DNA of 64,000 bases from Prorocentrum cordatum. Its lineage: Eukaryota; Sar; Dinophyceae; Prorocentrales; Prorocentraceae. Where the stretch lies: NCBI GenBank assembly GCA_963575745.1, contig CAUYUJ010018703.1, forward strand, positions 28,228 through 92,227, given 5' to 3'. Each line of letters opens with the position of its first letter. The stretch's first letter is position 1. Under the pieces are notes generated by a model that was not told where the DNA came from, did not search any database, and saw only the letters and a list, made by a program, of their open reading frames with translations. Made by a program: the position numbers and the translations under genes. This document shows positions 35,311-47,948 of the stretch, piece after piece.

Positions 35311-36985
35311 GTACAGACTGATCTCAGATGCATGTGGTGTGACTATGTGGGTAAGACGGCAAAGAGCACGCGACAGCACATCGTACGCGTACACTACAGC
35401 CAGGTACATGTGGTATCCAGATTCATGGGGGAAGGGACAGTATGCATGGCGTGCTCTATGGCCTTCTCCTCTAGGCGTCTCCTCAGGGATCACCTTGCCT
35501 TCGACGCAGCAGTGTGCCAGCTAGCATACATGTTGCACGGAACTACGGTCCCTCCAGAGAGGGCAGAAGAGCTGCGACAGGCAGACCTTGATTTGCATGA
35601 GAAGCAGAGGCGTGCTGGACTAGGCAGATGGCGAGCAGCATTCCCAGCACATGTACAATATCCGACAGACGGGCTCTATCCAGCAGCCATGTTTGCAGCA
35701 GCCTTTTTCTCTGAGAGTGAGGCCAAGGAGCTACTACGTACACATGCATACGAAATAGGACCTACTGCACTGTCAGCATACACAGCTCTCTTCAATGACC
35801 CTCCCCAGCCAGCACTGCAGGAAGGACTCACATTCAGTGACAGATACTACAGATATCGACCGCAAGATTTCAGTGGACCAGCCGCTGAGTGGGTGCCCAT
35901 GCGAGTGCACAGAAAGGAGATTGTTGTGCTCAACCTTTTTTCAGGCAGGCGACGCGAGGGCGACGTGCAGGCCTGGATCGAGCATGAACATGTTGCGACA
36001 GCCTACCACATTATCATGCTCTCAGTGGACATAGCCATTGACACAGACATGGGGGACCTCATGCGCACAGATACTATCACACAGTGGGGTGAACACATCT
36101 TGGCCAGACGGGTGTGGAACACAGGGGGGGGGGGGGGCCCTGTGAAACCTGGGGCGCGGCCAGATGGCTGGACGGGGGCCCCCCCCCACTTCGTACGCAC
36201 GAGTGGCACTGGGGCGTCCCTTGGATTTCGGAACGACAGGCCCTCCAACTACACGCGGCCAATACACTACTACAGAACCTGGTGTTCCTCTTGGGCTGTC
36301 ATATGGTGGCGGGGACTTCTGGGTGGATCGAGCATCCTCTCCCGGCCCATTGGAGGCCAGAGGCCCCCGGCAGCTTTCACTGGGAGCCCCTTGAGGCCCT
36401 GGCATCAGCTCCTATCACGGTCACAGCCGACTTTGACCAATGCACGTTGCAGCCGACAGATCGAGACCCTGCGGAGTTTGGAAGAGCTCCCACGCGTCTC
36501 CTCGGACTGAGAATGCCATGCTTGCGAAGCCGCTTGTGCGAGGGACCAGGCAATGGCTGGTGTCACCACGGGAAAGGAGTGCATAAGACACTGCAGGGAA
36601 AGGAGCATGTTGGAGGACGCACTGTCTTTAAGACGCATGCTAAGAAGACATATCCTGAGGAGATGTGTGCCCGACTTGCAGCAGCCATTGCAGCCTCTAT
36701 GCACAACATTTTCACAGATGCTGACAATGAAGATCAGCACATTGACGAGAGCGCGTTGTGCGATGATTTGCGCAAGTTTTACCTGCCAGAGATAGGTGCG
36801 GACTTTGACACAGCACCAGATTTTGCAGGGAGAACGACCAAGACACAGAGAGCTGATCCAGAGATGCACAGGTTCCAGGACGACCCCAATGAGACTCCCA
36901 TGGGCCCCACATGTGCTCCGACTCCAGCTCCCGCCCCAGCTCCGACTCCAGCTCCTGATAGCCCCAGCAGGAATATTCTCTTGCA
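35311..36985 (+). pseudogene. LINE 2 zinc fingers and C5-methyltransferase-like domain
   Basis: CMWCDYVGKTAKSTRQHIVR (C-x2-C-x12-H-x4-H) and VCMACSMAFSSRRLLRDH form two C2H2-type fingers. After about 170 residues comes IVVLNLFSGRRREGDVQ, resembling the SAM-binding motif I (FxGxG) of cytosine-C5 methyltransferases, then LSVDIAIDTDMGDL. Beyond the G-run near 36130 the frame moves and continues GGGGPCETWGAARW, which resembles motif IV (PPC) with the catalytic Cys, and GWIEHP, in the place of the ENV motif. Retrotransposons with captured C5 methyltransferases have been described in dinoflagellates. Whether this is the same family or a diverged fold cannot be settled by eye. After about 36900 the frame becomes Pro-rich and loses coding character. 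Confidence 0.5.
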
Positions 36986-38384
36986 CGAGTTTGGATCGGA
37001 TGAGGAGTTAGAGAGTTGGTTGAGGCCTTTTCCCTCCTCCCCCTCCTCTCCCCCGCCGCCGCCGCCGCCGCCCCCCCCCGCCTCGCCTCACCCCAGAGCA
37101 GCTGGCGCGCATAGCGGCCAACCGCTCCGAGGCGCTGCTCAGGCGCCAGGCCAGGAGGGCCGCGGCCCACAGGCAACGAGCTCCCTGGACAGGGAATATC
37201 TCCTTCGCCCCCTTTTTCGAGGCGGGACCCACCATTGCCGCCCCCGCCGCCTCTCTCGGCCTTCCTCTTACAGAACGGGAAGCCTAGGCGGGGAGCGCGG
37301 CACTGCGACGAGAGCTCGCGAACCCTTCGCCACGCCTGCGTCCCACCACCGCACTCCCTCCTCCCTTCTCCCTCCTCCCTCCTCCCCCCCCCCGCCCCCC
37401 TCCCGTTCTCACCCCCGATTTCCTATGTCTTGTTCTTCCACTGCGGGCCCCCCGGAAATCTGGACCCTTTCCCCAGGACAGCTGGTTGTTTGTCCCGAGC
37501 GGTTTGCTGGCGGCCCCAGGGGGCTTGCCAGGGCCCTTTGAGGCCGAAGGACGTTCGCCTTTGATTCATGCCAATGCGGCGGACTCCGCCCCTCCCCCGT
37601 CCATACAGACGCTGGAGACGTCCCTGTATCGCCTTGGCCCCCGTGCCTCTCTCTTGTTCTCGTCTCGTTTACTTCGCCTCTTCGCCTCTTGCAGCAGCTA
37701 CCGCTTGTTGGTGGATCTTCCACATTGTCCGCCGCACGCAAGGACGCACGCGTGCCGCCCTGTCCCGGTAGCCAGAGGCGCGTGGCACCCCATCCACGCT
37801 TCTTTTAGCCCAATGGCGGCAGACAGATGTTGTAACGCCAAGCTGAGTCAAAACATAGAAGTTTCCCCGCTCCACACCCCTGACGTCGTGATCTGTTCAC
37901 GACGTGCACCCCAGTGGTCTGGACCCATTCCACGGGACTGGTGTTTCATGCCGGGTCGTTTTGACAGTCCCGAGGTCCCGTTGGCGCGCCCAGAGGCCGA
38001 ACACGGGGAACGACCTCCCTTACCCGTTTCCTCCCCCCTCCTTCGGTCGTTGTCCCTCTATTGTGTTTTTGTGGCCCTCGCTCGTTCGTCTCTCGGACTC
38101 TCTCTATCGGTCCGTGCTCGCCTCTGCGCTGAGCGTGCTGGAGTTAGCCTGTTGATTCTAAACCGCGCCCAACTAAACAAGATGCCCCCCCCTCTCTGAG
38201 ACCCAGGGCGGCGGAAAAATCTAAGCAATCCAAGAAATCGCGGGTGGAGCCCTAGACTCCATCTGTCTGCGACATTTTTCGCGCCGGATCGGTCTGTGAG
38301 GGTCTTCTGGGCCCGAGACCCGGTGAAAACGCCCGGTGTAAAATTATCCTGGCGAAGGACTCAACCATATGCAGCTGTGAGTAC
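36986..38384. other. No gene seen
   Basis: Starts with CCT/CCG-rich DNA (37020-37090) and another CCT tract (37360-37410). 37880-38010 is the plus-orientation copy of the dispersed repeat at 4893-5040. No coding region recognised. Confidence 0.5.
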
Positions 38385-39375
38385 CGCGTTGTGGGTACCG
38401 CTCTCGGTGGAGCTCCGTGCGGGGCCACGATCCTCGTGAGGGGTGTGCCGAACTGGGAGGAGGGACGCATGCAAACCCTGACGCTGGGGCCTTCGGTGGA
38501 GCTCCCTATAGGGCCACGATCCTCGGGAGGGGTGTGCCGACATGGGCGGGGGGACGCATGCAAACCCTGCCGCTGGGGCCTTCGGTGGAGCTCCCTATGG
38601 GGCCACGATCCTCGTGAGTGGTGTGCCGAAATGGGCGGGGGGACGCGTAAAAACCCTGCCGCTGGGGCCTTGAGTGGAGCTACCTCTGGGGCCGCGATCC
38701 TCGTGAGGGGTGTGCCGAAATGGGCGGGGGGACGCATGCAAACCCTGCCGCTGGGGCCTTCGGCGGAGCTCCCTACGGGGCCACGATCCTCATGGGGGGT
38801 TTGCCGAAAAGGGTGGAAGGACGAATACAAACCCTGCTGCTTGGGCCTTCGGTGGAGCTCCCTATGGAGCCACGATCCTCCTGGAGGGTGTGCCGAAATG
38901 GGCGGGGGGGACGCATACAAACCCTGCCGCTGGGGCCTTCGGTGGAGCTCCCTGCGGGGCCACGATCCTCGTGAGGGATGTGCCGACATGGGCGGGCGGA
39001 CGCATGCAAACCCCGCCGTAGGGGCCTTGAGTGGAGCTCCCTATGGGGCCGCGATCCTCGTGAGGGGTGTGCCGACATGGGCGGGCGGACGCATGCAAAC
39101 CCTGACGCTGGGGCCTTCGGTGGAGCTCCCTATGGGGCCACGATCCTCGGGAGGGGTGTGCCGACATGGGCGGGGGGACGCATGCAAACCCTGCCGCTGG
39201 GGCCTTCGGTGGAGCTCCCTATGGGGCCACGATCCTCGTGAGTGGTGGTGCCGAAATGGGCGGTGGGACGCGTGAAAACCTTGCCGCTGGGGCCTTCGGT
39301 GGAGCGGGCCACGATCCTCGTGAGTGGTGTGCCGAAATGGGCGGGGGGACGCATGCAAACCTGGCCGCTGAAGCG
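38385..39375. repeat. 89-bp minisatellite, about 11 copies
   Basis: Units contain CCTTCGGTGGAGCTCCCTAT, GGGGCCACGATCCTCGTGAG and GTGTGCCGAAATGGGCGGGG. The word CCTTCGG at 38490 and 38579 fixes the period at 89 bp. Since 89 is not a multiple of three, any protein frame rotates every unit, so the open frames on both strands are not genes. Copies are 85-95% alike by eye. Confidence 0.9.
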
Positions 39376-41080
<1,705 letters not shown>

Positions 41081-41100
41081 TCCGTAGGACTTGGCTCAAG
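41081..41100 (+). other. Spliced-leader (DinoSL) remnant upstream of gene A
   Basis: TCCGTAGGACTTGGCTCAAG matches the 22-nt dinoflagellate spliced leader in its first 7 bases and its last 10, with a 2-base deletion and altered bases between. It lies three bases before the ATG at 41104. Genomic SL remnants next to a start codon are known in dinoflagellates and are taken as evidence that a spliced mRNA was reverse-transcribed and reinserted. Confidence 0.7.
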
Positions 41101-41103
41101 GTA

Positions 41104-44100
41104 ATGTCGTCGTCCGCTCCTGCGGTTTCCCCGAGCCCTCTTTCGGTTTCCCCGAGCTCTGCGGCCTCCCCGAGCCCTGCGGCCTCGTCCTCTCTGTTGG
41201 TTTCCTCGAGCCCTGCTTCTTCGAGAGCGCCCTCGGCGGTTTCTTCGACAGCGGCCGCGGCGGTTTCTTCGAGAGCGGCATCCTCGAGCCGTGCGGCCTC
41301 GTCGAGAGCGGCCCCGTCGAGCCGCGCGGCCTCGGCGGCCTCGTCAAGGGCAGCTTCGCCAAGCCGTGGCAGCTGCAACAGCTCGGACGCCGATGCTGAC
41401 GTAGGGTCCGACGCCGACGGCGCCGACGGAGTTGCCGACGCAGCGGGCTCCGAAGAGGACAGCGGCTCCAACAGCGGCTCCGACAGCGGCTCCGAAGAGG
41501 ACAGCGGCTCCAGCAGCGAGGCAGCCGCGGCTGCAACAGCTCAGGCGAAGGCCGCCCCGAGCAAAGTAGTCGAGAAGTTCCAGCCTTCGTTGTCCATGAC
41601 CCTGGGGGAGCACGTCGCCAGCCACGACTACCCAAAGCACGTCTTCACCTGCGGCGCTTGCAAATTTTGGAAGAAGAAGGAGAAGTGGTGCGCCTCGATG
41701 TCTGCGACGAATCCAGTAACACTGAAGAGTGAAACTTGGATAGGCTGCGTAGGTGGTAGATTTGCAGTCTGCTTGTTCTGCTCGGCGTTCAAGGGCGCTC
41801 GTTGCATATCCACCCTAGGCCAGGGATCCGGGAGTTTCCAGCGCAAGGAAAACCTCGTGCGCCATGCGCAGTGCGAGGAGCACCAGGCAGCAGGAGCGGC
41901 GTGGAAAGAGCGGATTCGAGCGGAAGGTGCGCACCAGGGTCTCCCCGTGTCTGTGTTCCCCACAACGGCTGCATCAGCTGCAGCAGCTGCAACAGCCGCG
42001 GCGCCTGCGCCCGTCGTCGTCCGCGCCGCCGACCAGCGCCCTGGTTGCCGCGCAGTGGTTGCCGCTCGTGCAATGTTGGAGACGTCCAGTTCCTTCAGTA
42101 GTTTCGACGCGCGGCGGGATGCGTTCGTTGGGGGCGACCGCCAAGTTTTGGAGTCTAGTCAGCAGCGCCGAAGGCTGGTGACCACCGTGGCTCAGCACGA
42201 GAAGATCATCACGCAGTGGATCCTCGAACATGGTGCTGTTTTTCGTTTGGCTGCGGACGGCCTCGACCACGCGTACCAGGTCGAAAATGGCACCGTGCTG
42301 TGGTCGATCCCGAAGGCTTTGGACTTCCTCCCGAGCTACGGTCTCAAGGCAGGCTGGCTGGAACAGCTGGGCCCCAGAGGGCCCTGGATCGTGGATCGGG
42401 TGATCGAGATGCGGGAGTTCCCGCGGGGCATGGACTGCGACGGCAAGGCTTCCATGCTGGAGGAGTGCGTCCGTCGCGCGTGCCAGACGGCAGGCGGGGG
42501 GCTGGACGGGGACTTGCACAGGCATGTGCGACAGGAGACTCGGGCATGGTGCAGCGATGGGGCGGATCTAAGTGTACCCCTGGCTGCAACAGCTACGTTC
42601 CCTGGGCTGGCGTTTCGCGCGTGGGGCGAGTCTCGCTCGCCCCAGAAGGTTCCGGCCAATTCGATGAAAGGAGACGGCGAAATAACGACCACGGACGAGC
42701 TGCTGGTAACGGGTAAGAAGCCGCCAAGTCTGGCCAAGTTCCTGACTACCTCCACCCTGTTCCGCAACACACTCGGGGAGCAGCAGCTGGTGGAAGACGG
42801 CGTTGCGTTCGTCAAAAACTTCGGTTGGGCCCCCCAGCGTTTCAACAGTCGGGCGAGGCCCTTAGCACGGGAAAGTCGGCGTTGGGAAGTCATTTTCCAG
42901 GCGCTCGGAGTGGGGTCCCAGGGAAAGGACAAAGATCGGCGCATTCTCGCCCGACAGATTCTGGAAGGGCTCGGGGGCGAGAACAGTTCGCGCCTGCTCC
43001 TGGGGGGGTTGCTGGCCGACTTGGGCGCGGAGCACTACTCCTGGGTCGCCACCGGAGACAAGAGCAACCCCGACGCTGCCAGCTTTCAATCCAGGGCCGC
43101 CGCTTTCCTCTCCAAGCTGGATACATTGTTCGTCCAGGGGAATATTCTGGGCATCCCCAACACGTTTACTGGCGTCACCCTCAAGTTTCTGAGGAGCACG
43201 AAGCGGTTCGCGTGCGGCACTGGCGTCCAGACCGCTGGTATCGGCGATTGGGGAACGGAGCCCCGAGCCCGCGAAGCCGTCCACGCGGCTCTTCGACGAG
43301 CGCAGGGGGTCGCGGCCAATGTGAAGGCCCTGTCTGCAACAGAGCTTGCAACAGCCGAGGCCTGTTTGAAGCGCATCTGCCAGGCGGCAGGCCTCCCCGA
43401 GCAGAGGGCAATCTCCCAGCTGCGGCGAATGTTGCTGCGCGCCGAGGTGCATCATCGAGACGGGGGCACCGCGCGGCAGGCTTGGGGCCGCGCTGCGGTG
43501 GAGTGGCCCGAGCTCCCCAGCGGCCGTCGCCTCGTGGAGCTCCTCCTTGTAGAACGAGCACGGGCAACGTGGAGAGGCGATTCCGCCGTTTCTCGGAGGT
43601 GCATTGCCCCGAGAGGGCGCGGCCCCTCGACGCGTCCGTCGAGGAGTGCACGCTCGTGGACCAGGCGCCCTCCAGCAGGTTGCTGCGCGCGTGGCTGGAC
43701 GACAGCGAGAGCTCTGCCGCCAGTCGTTGGCACAGGCATGTGCTCGAGCTACATGAGGTCGCGCGGGGGGAGATCGTGCCGCTGAGGAGGGCCGAGAGGC
43801 GCGACAAGGGAAGCACGCGGGAGCCTGGGGCAGCACGTCGGACAGAGGTAGGCTTCGGGCGCAGGCGAGCAGCTGCCGTCGACGCCATGGTGGCCGCTTC
43901 CCCGAGCAAGCGCGCCCGCCTTCTCGCGGAGGGCGCCCCCGCTCTCGCTGCGCTGGCTCAGGGGGCGGCCCAGGCGAGCGGCGCAGATCCAGTCGGGCCC
44001 GCTGCAAAAGTCGTCGCCGCCGTCGCCGAGCGGGCGGCCGAGATCCGAGAGCGCAATCTTGGGGGGGCGAAGGCCGCCGCCAAGGCCAGGAGTACGCGAG

Positions 44101-44778
44101 AGAAGAAAGTCCTGCGCAGTGCCAGGCCAGCTGCGGGCCGTGACGCTTACTTGCTGCCCCCCCCCGCGCCCCGCTGGGCTCATGCTGGCTCGCATGGTAG
44201 ATGTGGGCGCTCGCAACAAGGCGCAGCGCTTGCGTTTCAAGGTGTTTCAGGACCCGGTGGACTTCCTGGACTACCTTGCCCGTCATACGGCCAAGGGGGA
44301 AGGGGAACGTAGTCTTGGCGGCAACAGCTGACACCGACTATTGCATCGCCGCCCAGATTGTAGCAGCGTTCACGGGAGCTTTTTTTTCACAACGCCGACT
44401 GACTTTGCACGGGAGGATTCTCCAAAAGGCATCCAGTACACGGAGAAGCTTCGGAACTCGAGCAAGAGCTACCACGTGGCTGTAACAGAGGCTCTCGCGG
44501 AAGACCTGCCTACACTGCCCCACGTTTTGCGAGCGCTTGCCCAGACGCCGAGTGGGTGTGTGATCTATTACAAGAGCCCCAGGAAGCTCTGCAAGTTCTT
44601 CAAGAAGCAGGCCAATCCCCGCCTGGCGCAGCGAACTTGCGTGCTGTGCCGCTCGGGAGAAGAAGCGGGTGTCGACAAAGCCGTCAAACAGCTCTACAAC
44701 AGCCCGAGGAACTGGGTTCTGCGTTTCGACGCGACGGTTGAAGCACTGTGCCCGGGCACCAAGGCTGTAACAGCGTGA
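41104..44778 (+). CDS. Gene A: hAT-transposase-like protein with extra C-terminal domain
   Basis: Start at ATG 41104, chosen because it follows the SL remnant. One frame is open to 43785. Residues 1-160 are Ser/Ala-rich; about 179-260 form a Cys/His region (FTCGACKFW, CLFCSAF, RKENLVRHAQCEEHQ) like zinc fingers of TTF/BED type. Near 43560 coding moves to another frame at TSTGNVERRFRRFSEVH, similar to the C-terminal (dimerisation) signature of hAT transposases. Further shifts at C9 (44157-44165), near G5 (44295) and at T8 (44380-44387) lead to FKVFQDPVDFLDYLARHTA, VLAATADTDYCIAAQIVAAF and TDFAREDSPKGIQYTEKL, ending in TGA 44776. The last part belongs to no family I know. Three of four shifts are at or next to homopolymers, so assembly error is a real possibility. 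It could be a domesticated or recently mobile transposase. No intron is evident. Confidence 0.55.
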
Positions 44779-45353
44779 GTAAGTAGCCCGTCCCATAGAT
44801 TGCGATCGTGCCAGTTTTGTTGAAAAAGAGCGCCTCCCAACGTCGTCCGACCTTACCTCCCTCCTCTTCCAGACTCCCTCCCTCCCCGTGCCGCCCCCTG
44901 CGCCCCTCAGTGGGCGCCGCTGCCGCGGGCGGCGCTGCCCGCCGCTGGGGGCCTGAAGGTCGCCGATGGGGGGGGGGGGGCTGCGGTTGCCCGTGGCGGC
45001 GGTTGTCGGCGGCGAGGGTGGGAGGGTGGGGGTGGGAAGCATCGGGCGCCCAGGGCCGCCCTCAGGAGGAGGGGGATGAGGGGGGTGATGGGGCTGAAGG
45101 AGGAGGGGGGAGCAGGACGAGGCAGGAGTAGCGACGAGGCCGTCTTCCACCGCACTTGTCCAGCCCAGCCCCCAGTCCACCTACGTGTTCGCGTGCATGC
45201 GAGCGATCTCCATCGAAACCTCCAGAGCGATGATCCCCCCCCCTTTTGCCGCAGCTGAGACAGTTCAACCTTCCCATCCCCATCGAAACCTCTGCAGTGA
45301 TCTCATCCGAAAACTTTGGGGATCTCTCTCTCCCTCTCTCTGTCTCCCTCGTC
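44779..45353. other. Spacer between genes A and B
   Basis: GC-rich, partly G-run-rich (44960-45070). No independent gene is seen. It probably holds the 3' flank of gene A and the 5' flank of gene B. Confidence 0.45.
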
Positions 45354-45373
45354 TCCGTAGCTGTCGGCTCGAC
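45354..45373 (+). other. Spliced-leader remnant upstream of gene B
   Basis: TCCGTAGCTGTCGGCTCGAC shares TCCGTAGC and GGCTC with the DinoSL, with a 2-base deletion in the middle as in gene A. It lies about 65 bases before the ATG at 45438. Confidence 0.5.
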
Positions 45374-45437
45374 TCCCTACCCTGCCCGCGCGCCGCGCGC
45401 GCGCTGTTCCAAGCCCGCCCCAGCTGCAACAGCGCAG

Positions 45438-47948
45438 ATGGTCGGCAATGGCGGCAAGGGCAAGGGCGCCAAGGGCAAGGGCAACGACGACGCGCGCAAG
45501 GGCAAGGGCAAAGGGCGCCAGGTCAGACCAGCCAAATCTGGGCTAGCTGCAGTACCCCTGCCCCCCCCACCCCCCCCCCCCCTGTCTGATAAGAGCTCCC
45601 ATGGAGCTCTAACATGCCATGTTAGAGCTCCCATGGGGCTCTCACGCGGCAGGTTAGAGGATGTTAGAGCTACATTGGAGCTCTAACATGCCATGTTAGA
45701 GCTCACCTGGAGCTCTAACATGACATGCTACATGATGTTAGAGCTCCCAGGGAGCTCTAACATGGCACGTTAGAGCTCCCATGCTAGAGGGTGTTAGAGC
45801 TCCCATGGAGATCTAACATGGCATGCTAGAGGATGTTAGAGCTCCCAGGGAGCTCTTACATACCTTGTTAGAGCTCCCACGCAGCTCCTACATAGCATGT
45901 TAGATATCCCAGGGAGCTCTAACATAGCATGTCGGAAATCCCAAGGGAGGTGTAACATATCAAGTCCGACGTCGACTTGTAATGCAGATCTTCCAGTTTT
46001 GGCTAGTCTTCAGGTCGGCACCTGGGATTACTTGCACAACCAGCGCAAAGGCTTGCGGAGCCAGAGGGAGCGGTGCGAGTTGAATATAAAGTTAGCGCGC
46101 CAGGAGGGCGAACGCGATGAGGCGTTGGATCATGAGCGCCGCCTGCGCTGCGTCCAACATAAGCAGCAGCAGTTGGACAATGACGGCATGATGATCTTCG
46201 ACCGCCCAGGAGTCTGGGAGGGCCAGTAGAGACCCTACGGATGCCTGGGCGCGACCGCACGCAGGCAGTTGAGCGATGAGGAGATCAGGTGGAACACTGA
46301 GATGATAGACTGGGAGCGTCGGAACCCGCCAGGGGCGACTGGGATCGAAGGCTGTGCACGGTACCAGTGGGATGGATCTGCAGCGGTGGGCGAGGCAGCA
46401 GCGGCGCCTGTCAAACGCCCAGAGTCGCCAGGGAGAGGCGTCGCCGCGCCAGCGCCAGTTGGCTGCAACAGCGTCAAGCGGGCGGCGAGAGGCAGCAACA
46501 GCTCGTGAGGGCGCAGGCTCTAGTGGCCCGCCGGTGGCGGCGAGGAGCGGGCTCAGGCTGACGGGGCGTCCGTCGGAGGCCGACAGAACGCGGGCCCAGG
46601 CCGAGCAGTCGGGTGATCCGCGCCACGCGATTATGCCCGTGATCTCCGACGGCGACCCCCCCCGAGAGGCTGGTGACCGCGCCCGCAGAGGCAGAGAGCG
46701 CGCCCGCAGCGCGGCGCGGGATGCTCCTGTCGCGGCACGGACACGGCCAGAAATCCATGCACGGTGCGGGATGGGTGCTCCTCTCACGTCTCCGCTTCGG
46801 CAGGAGGAGAATGATTGGAAACAAAAGACTCCGTGGGCCAAGCACGCGGCAGCGAAGAGGGTCAGTGACACGCCCGCGGAGGGCCAGCCTCTTCCGAAAC
46901 GGATGCCCGCCCGCCCGCCACGGCCAATCGATTTATCGGGCAGGGTCGTGCCGCCGCCGCCGCCGATGGCGCGAGAGCAGCTGCGGCAAGTGCCCGAGCC
47001 ATAGCAAGCGCGGCAGGAACACATGGGGGCTGAGCGGCGCATGCTGTTATCCCAGGCTCCACGTGGGTCAGCCGCGCGGGCGACGACGGTTTCTGCCACC
47101 ATGAAGCACAGCGAGGAGCCTATCGAGCGCGGGAAACTTCTTAAGCGGCAGGCGGAACAGACGACGAATGCCCGCACAGCTGCAACAGCCAAGGCAGCCT
47201 TCCCACTACGTGCAAAGGTCGGTCAGACGGCGGAGCAGTCCAAAGGTTACAAGTCCATCGCCAAGTTTCCCCCCGAGGAGGCCGCAGTCGTCGAGCAGAG
47301 CAAGCCGAAGCGCTTTCCACCCTTGGTTTTGTCGTCCCCGCACGAGGCCAGCCCCGTGCTCCACAAGGACTGGGCGCTGGTCGACGGCGCAGCGTGGGAC
47401 CCCGACAAGTTTGTTCTGGACTTAAGGCTGCGGGGAGAGAGGAACAAGAGGATACATGAGTACCTCGAAGGCGGCTTCCCCGTGTGGTATCCGAGCTCGG
47501 GAAACTCCATGTGGCCTCTGGTGCAGTCGCGCGACTTCTGCACCTTTCACCCCATCGAAGCTGTAACAGCGGATGAGGGCCTTGGCTGCGTCGTGAAGGA
47601 GGCGTCCACCGTGCAGAAAGGAGACGTCGTCTTCTGCCTGGTGCAACCGCAGCACCAATACTACGCGCACATTGTGATCCAGGTAGATTGGGACTACCAC
47701 AGGCTCCAGTACAAGTGCTGGCTCGGCGGCATCAGGCAGAACATCAATGGCTATTGTTTCAGGGAGCACATCTTCGGGATCCTCGTGGACGTGCAGGTGC
47801 AGTACAATGGCAACTACTACAGTCGCCCGCACCCAAAAACGCTGCACGACAGAACGACAGAGTCGCGCCCATGTATTACACGCACCCTAACGAGGCAAAG
47901 CGTCTCTGTGAGCCTCGGTGGGACGAGCCCGCGTCTGGAAGCAGCTGA
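45438..47948 (+). CDS. Gene B: Lys/Gly-rich protein with S24/S26-peptidase-like domain
   Basis: Exon 1 (45438-45521) encodes a basic Lys/Gly-rich start (MVGNGGKGKGAKGKG). A GT donor at 45522 and AG at 46012-46013 define a 492-bp intron filled with the GAGCTC palindrome array; exon 2 continues in phase (VGTWDYLHNQRKGLR). The frame crosses TAG at 46227, changes near 46490, crosses TAG at 47002, and reaches a conserved-looking domain: SSGNSMWPL at 47494-47520, GDVVFCLV near 47623, HIVIQV near 47668, IFGILVDV near 47770. This order (SxM...P, GDVV, His, GxxV) resembles the S24/S26 fold of LexA and signal peptidases with a Ser/His pair as in Sec11. After about 47860 the better frame is the one ending MYYTHPNEAKR...TGA 47946. 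Function is unknown; the fold match is tentative. Confidence 0.5.
45522..46013 (+). other. Gene B intron 1 (GT-AG) with GAGCTC palindrome array
   Basis: The intron runs from GT after CGCCAG to AG before GTCGGCACC. Between about 45590 and 45960 it consists of repeated TTAGAGCTCC...GGAGCTCTAACAT palindromes separated by GGCATG/CCATG. It contains no CTGNAACAG word, while both flanking exons do. The intron assignment rests on the frame continuity of the two exons. Confidence 0.6.

Larger units (their letters stand above)
34056..36985 (+). mobile_element. LINE-type retrotransposon 2 with methyltransferase-like tail, 5'-truncated
   Basis: Element homology begins directly after a (CCT)n tract inside the RT (motif B) and runs through RT motif C, thumb, two zinc fingers and a methyltransferase-like domain. 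5' truncation is typical of LINE insertion. Frame changes fall at homopolymers: T6 at 34297-34302, C7 at about 35300 and the G-run near 36124-36136. Apart from these the frames are long and free of stops, so this copy may be young, with frame breaks partly due to assembly error. Confidence 0.7.

Noticed and set aside
38385-39375. CRISPR-like look of regularly spaced repeats
   Set aside because: Units are contiguous 89-bp repeats without unique spacers, and the genome is clearly eukaryotic.
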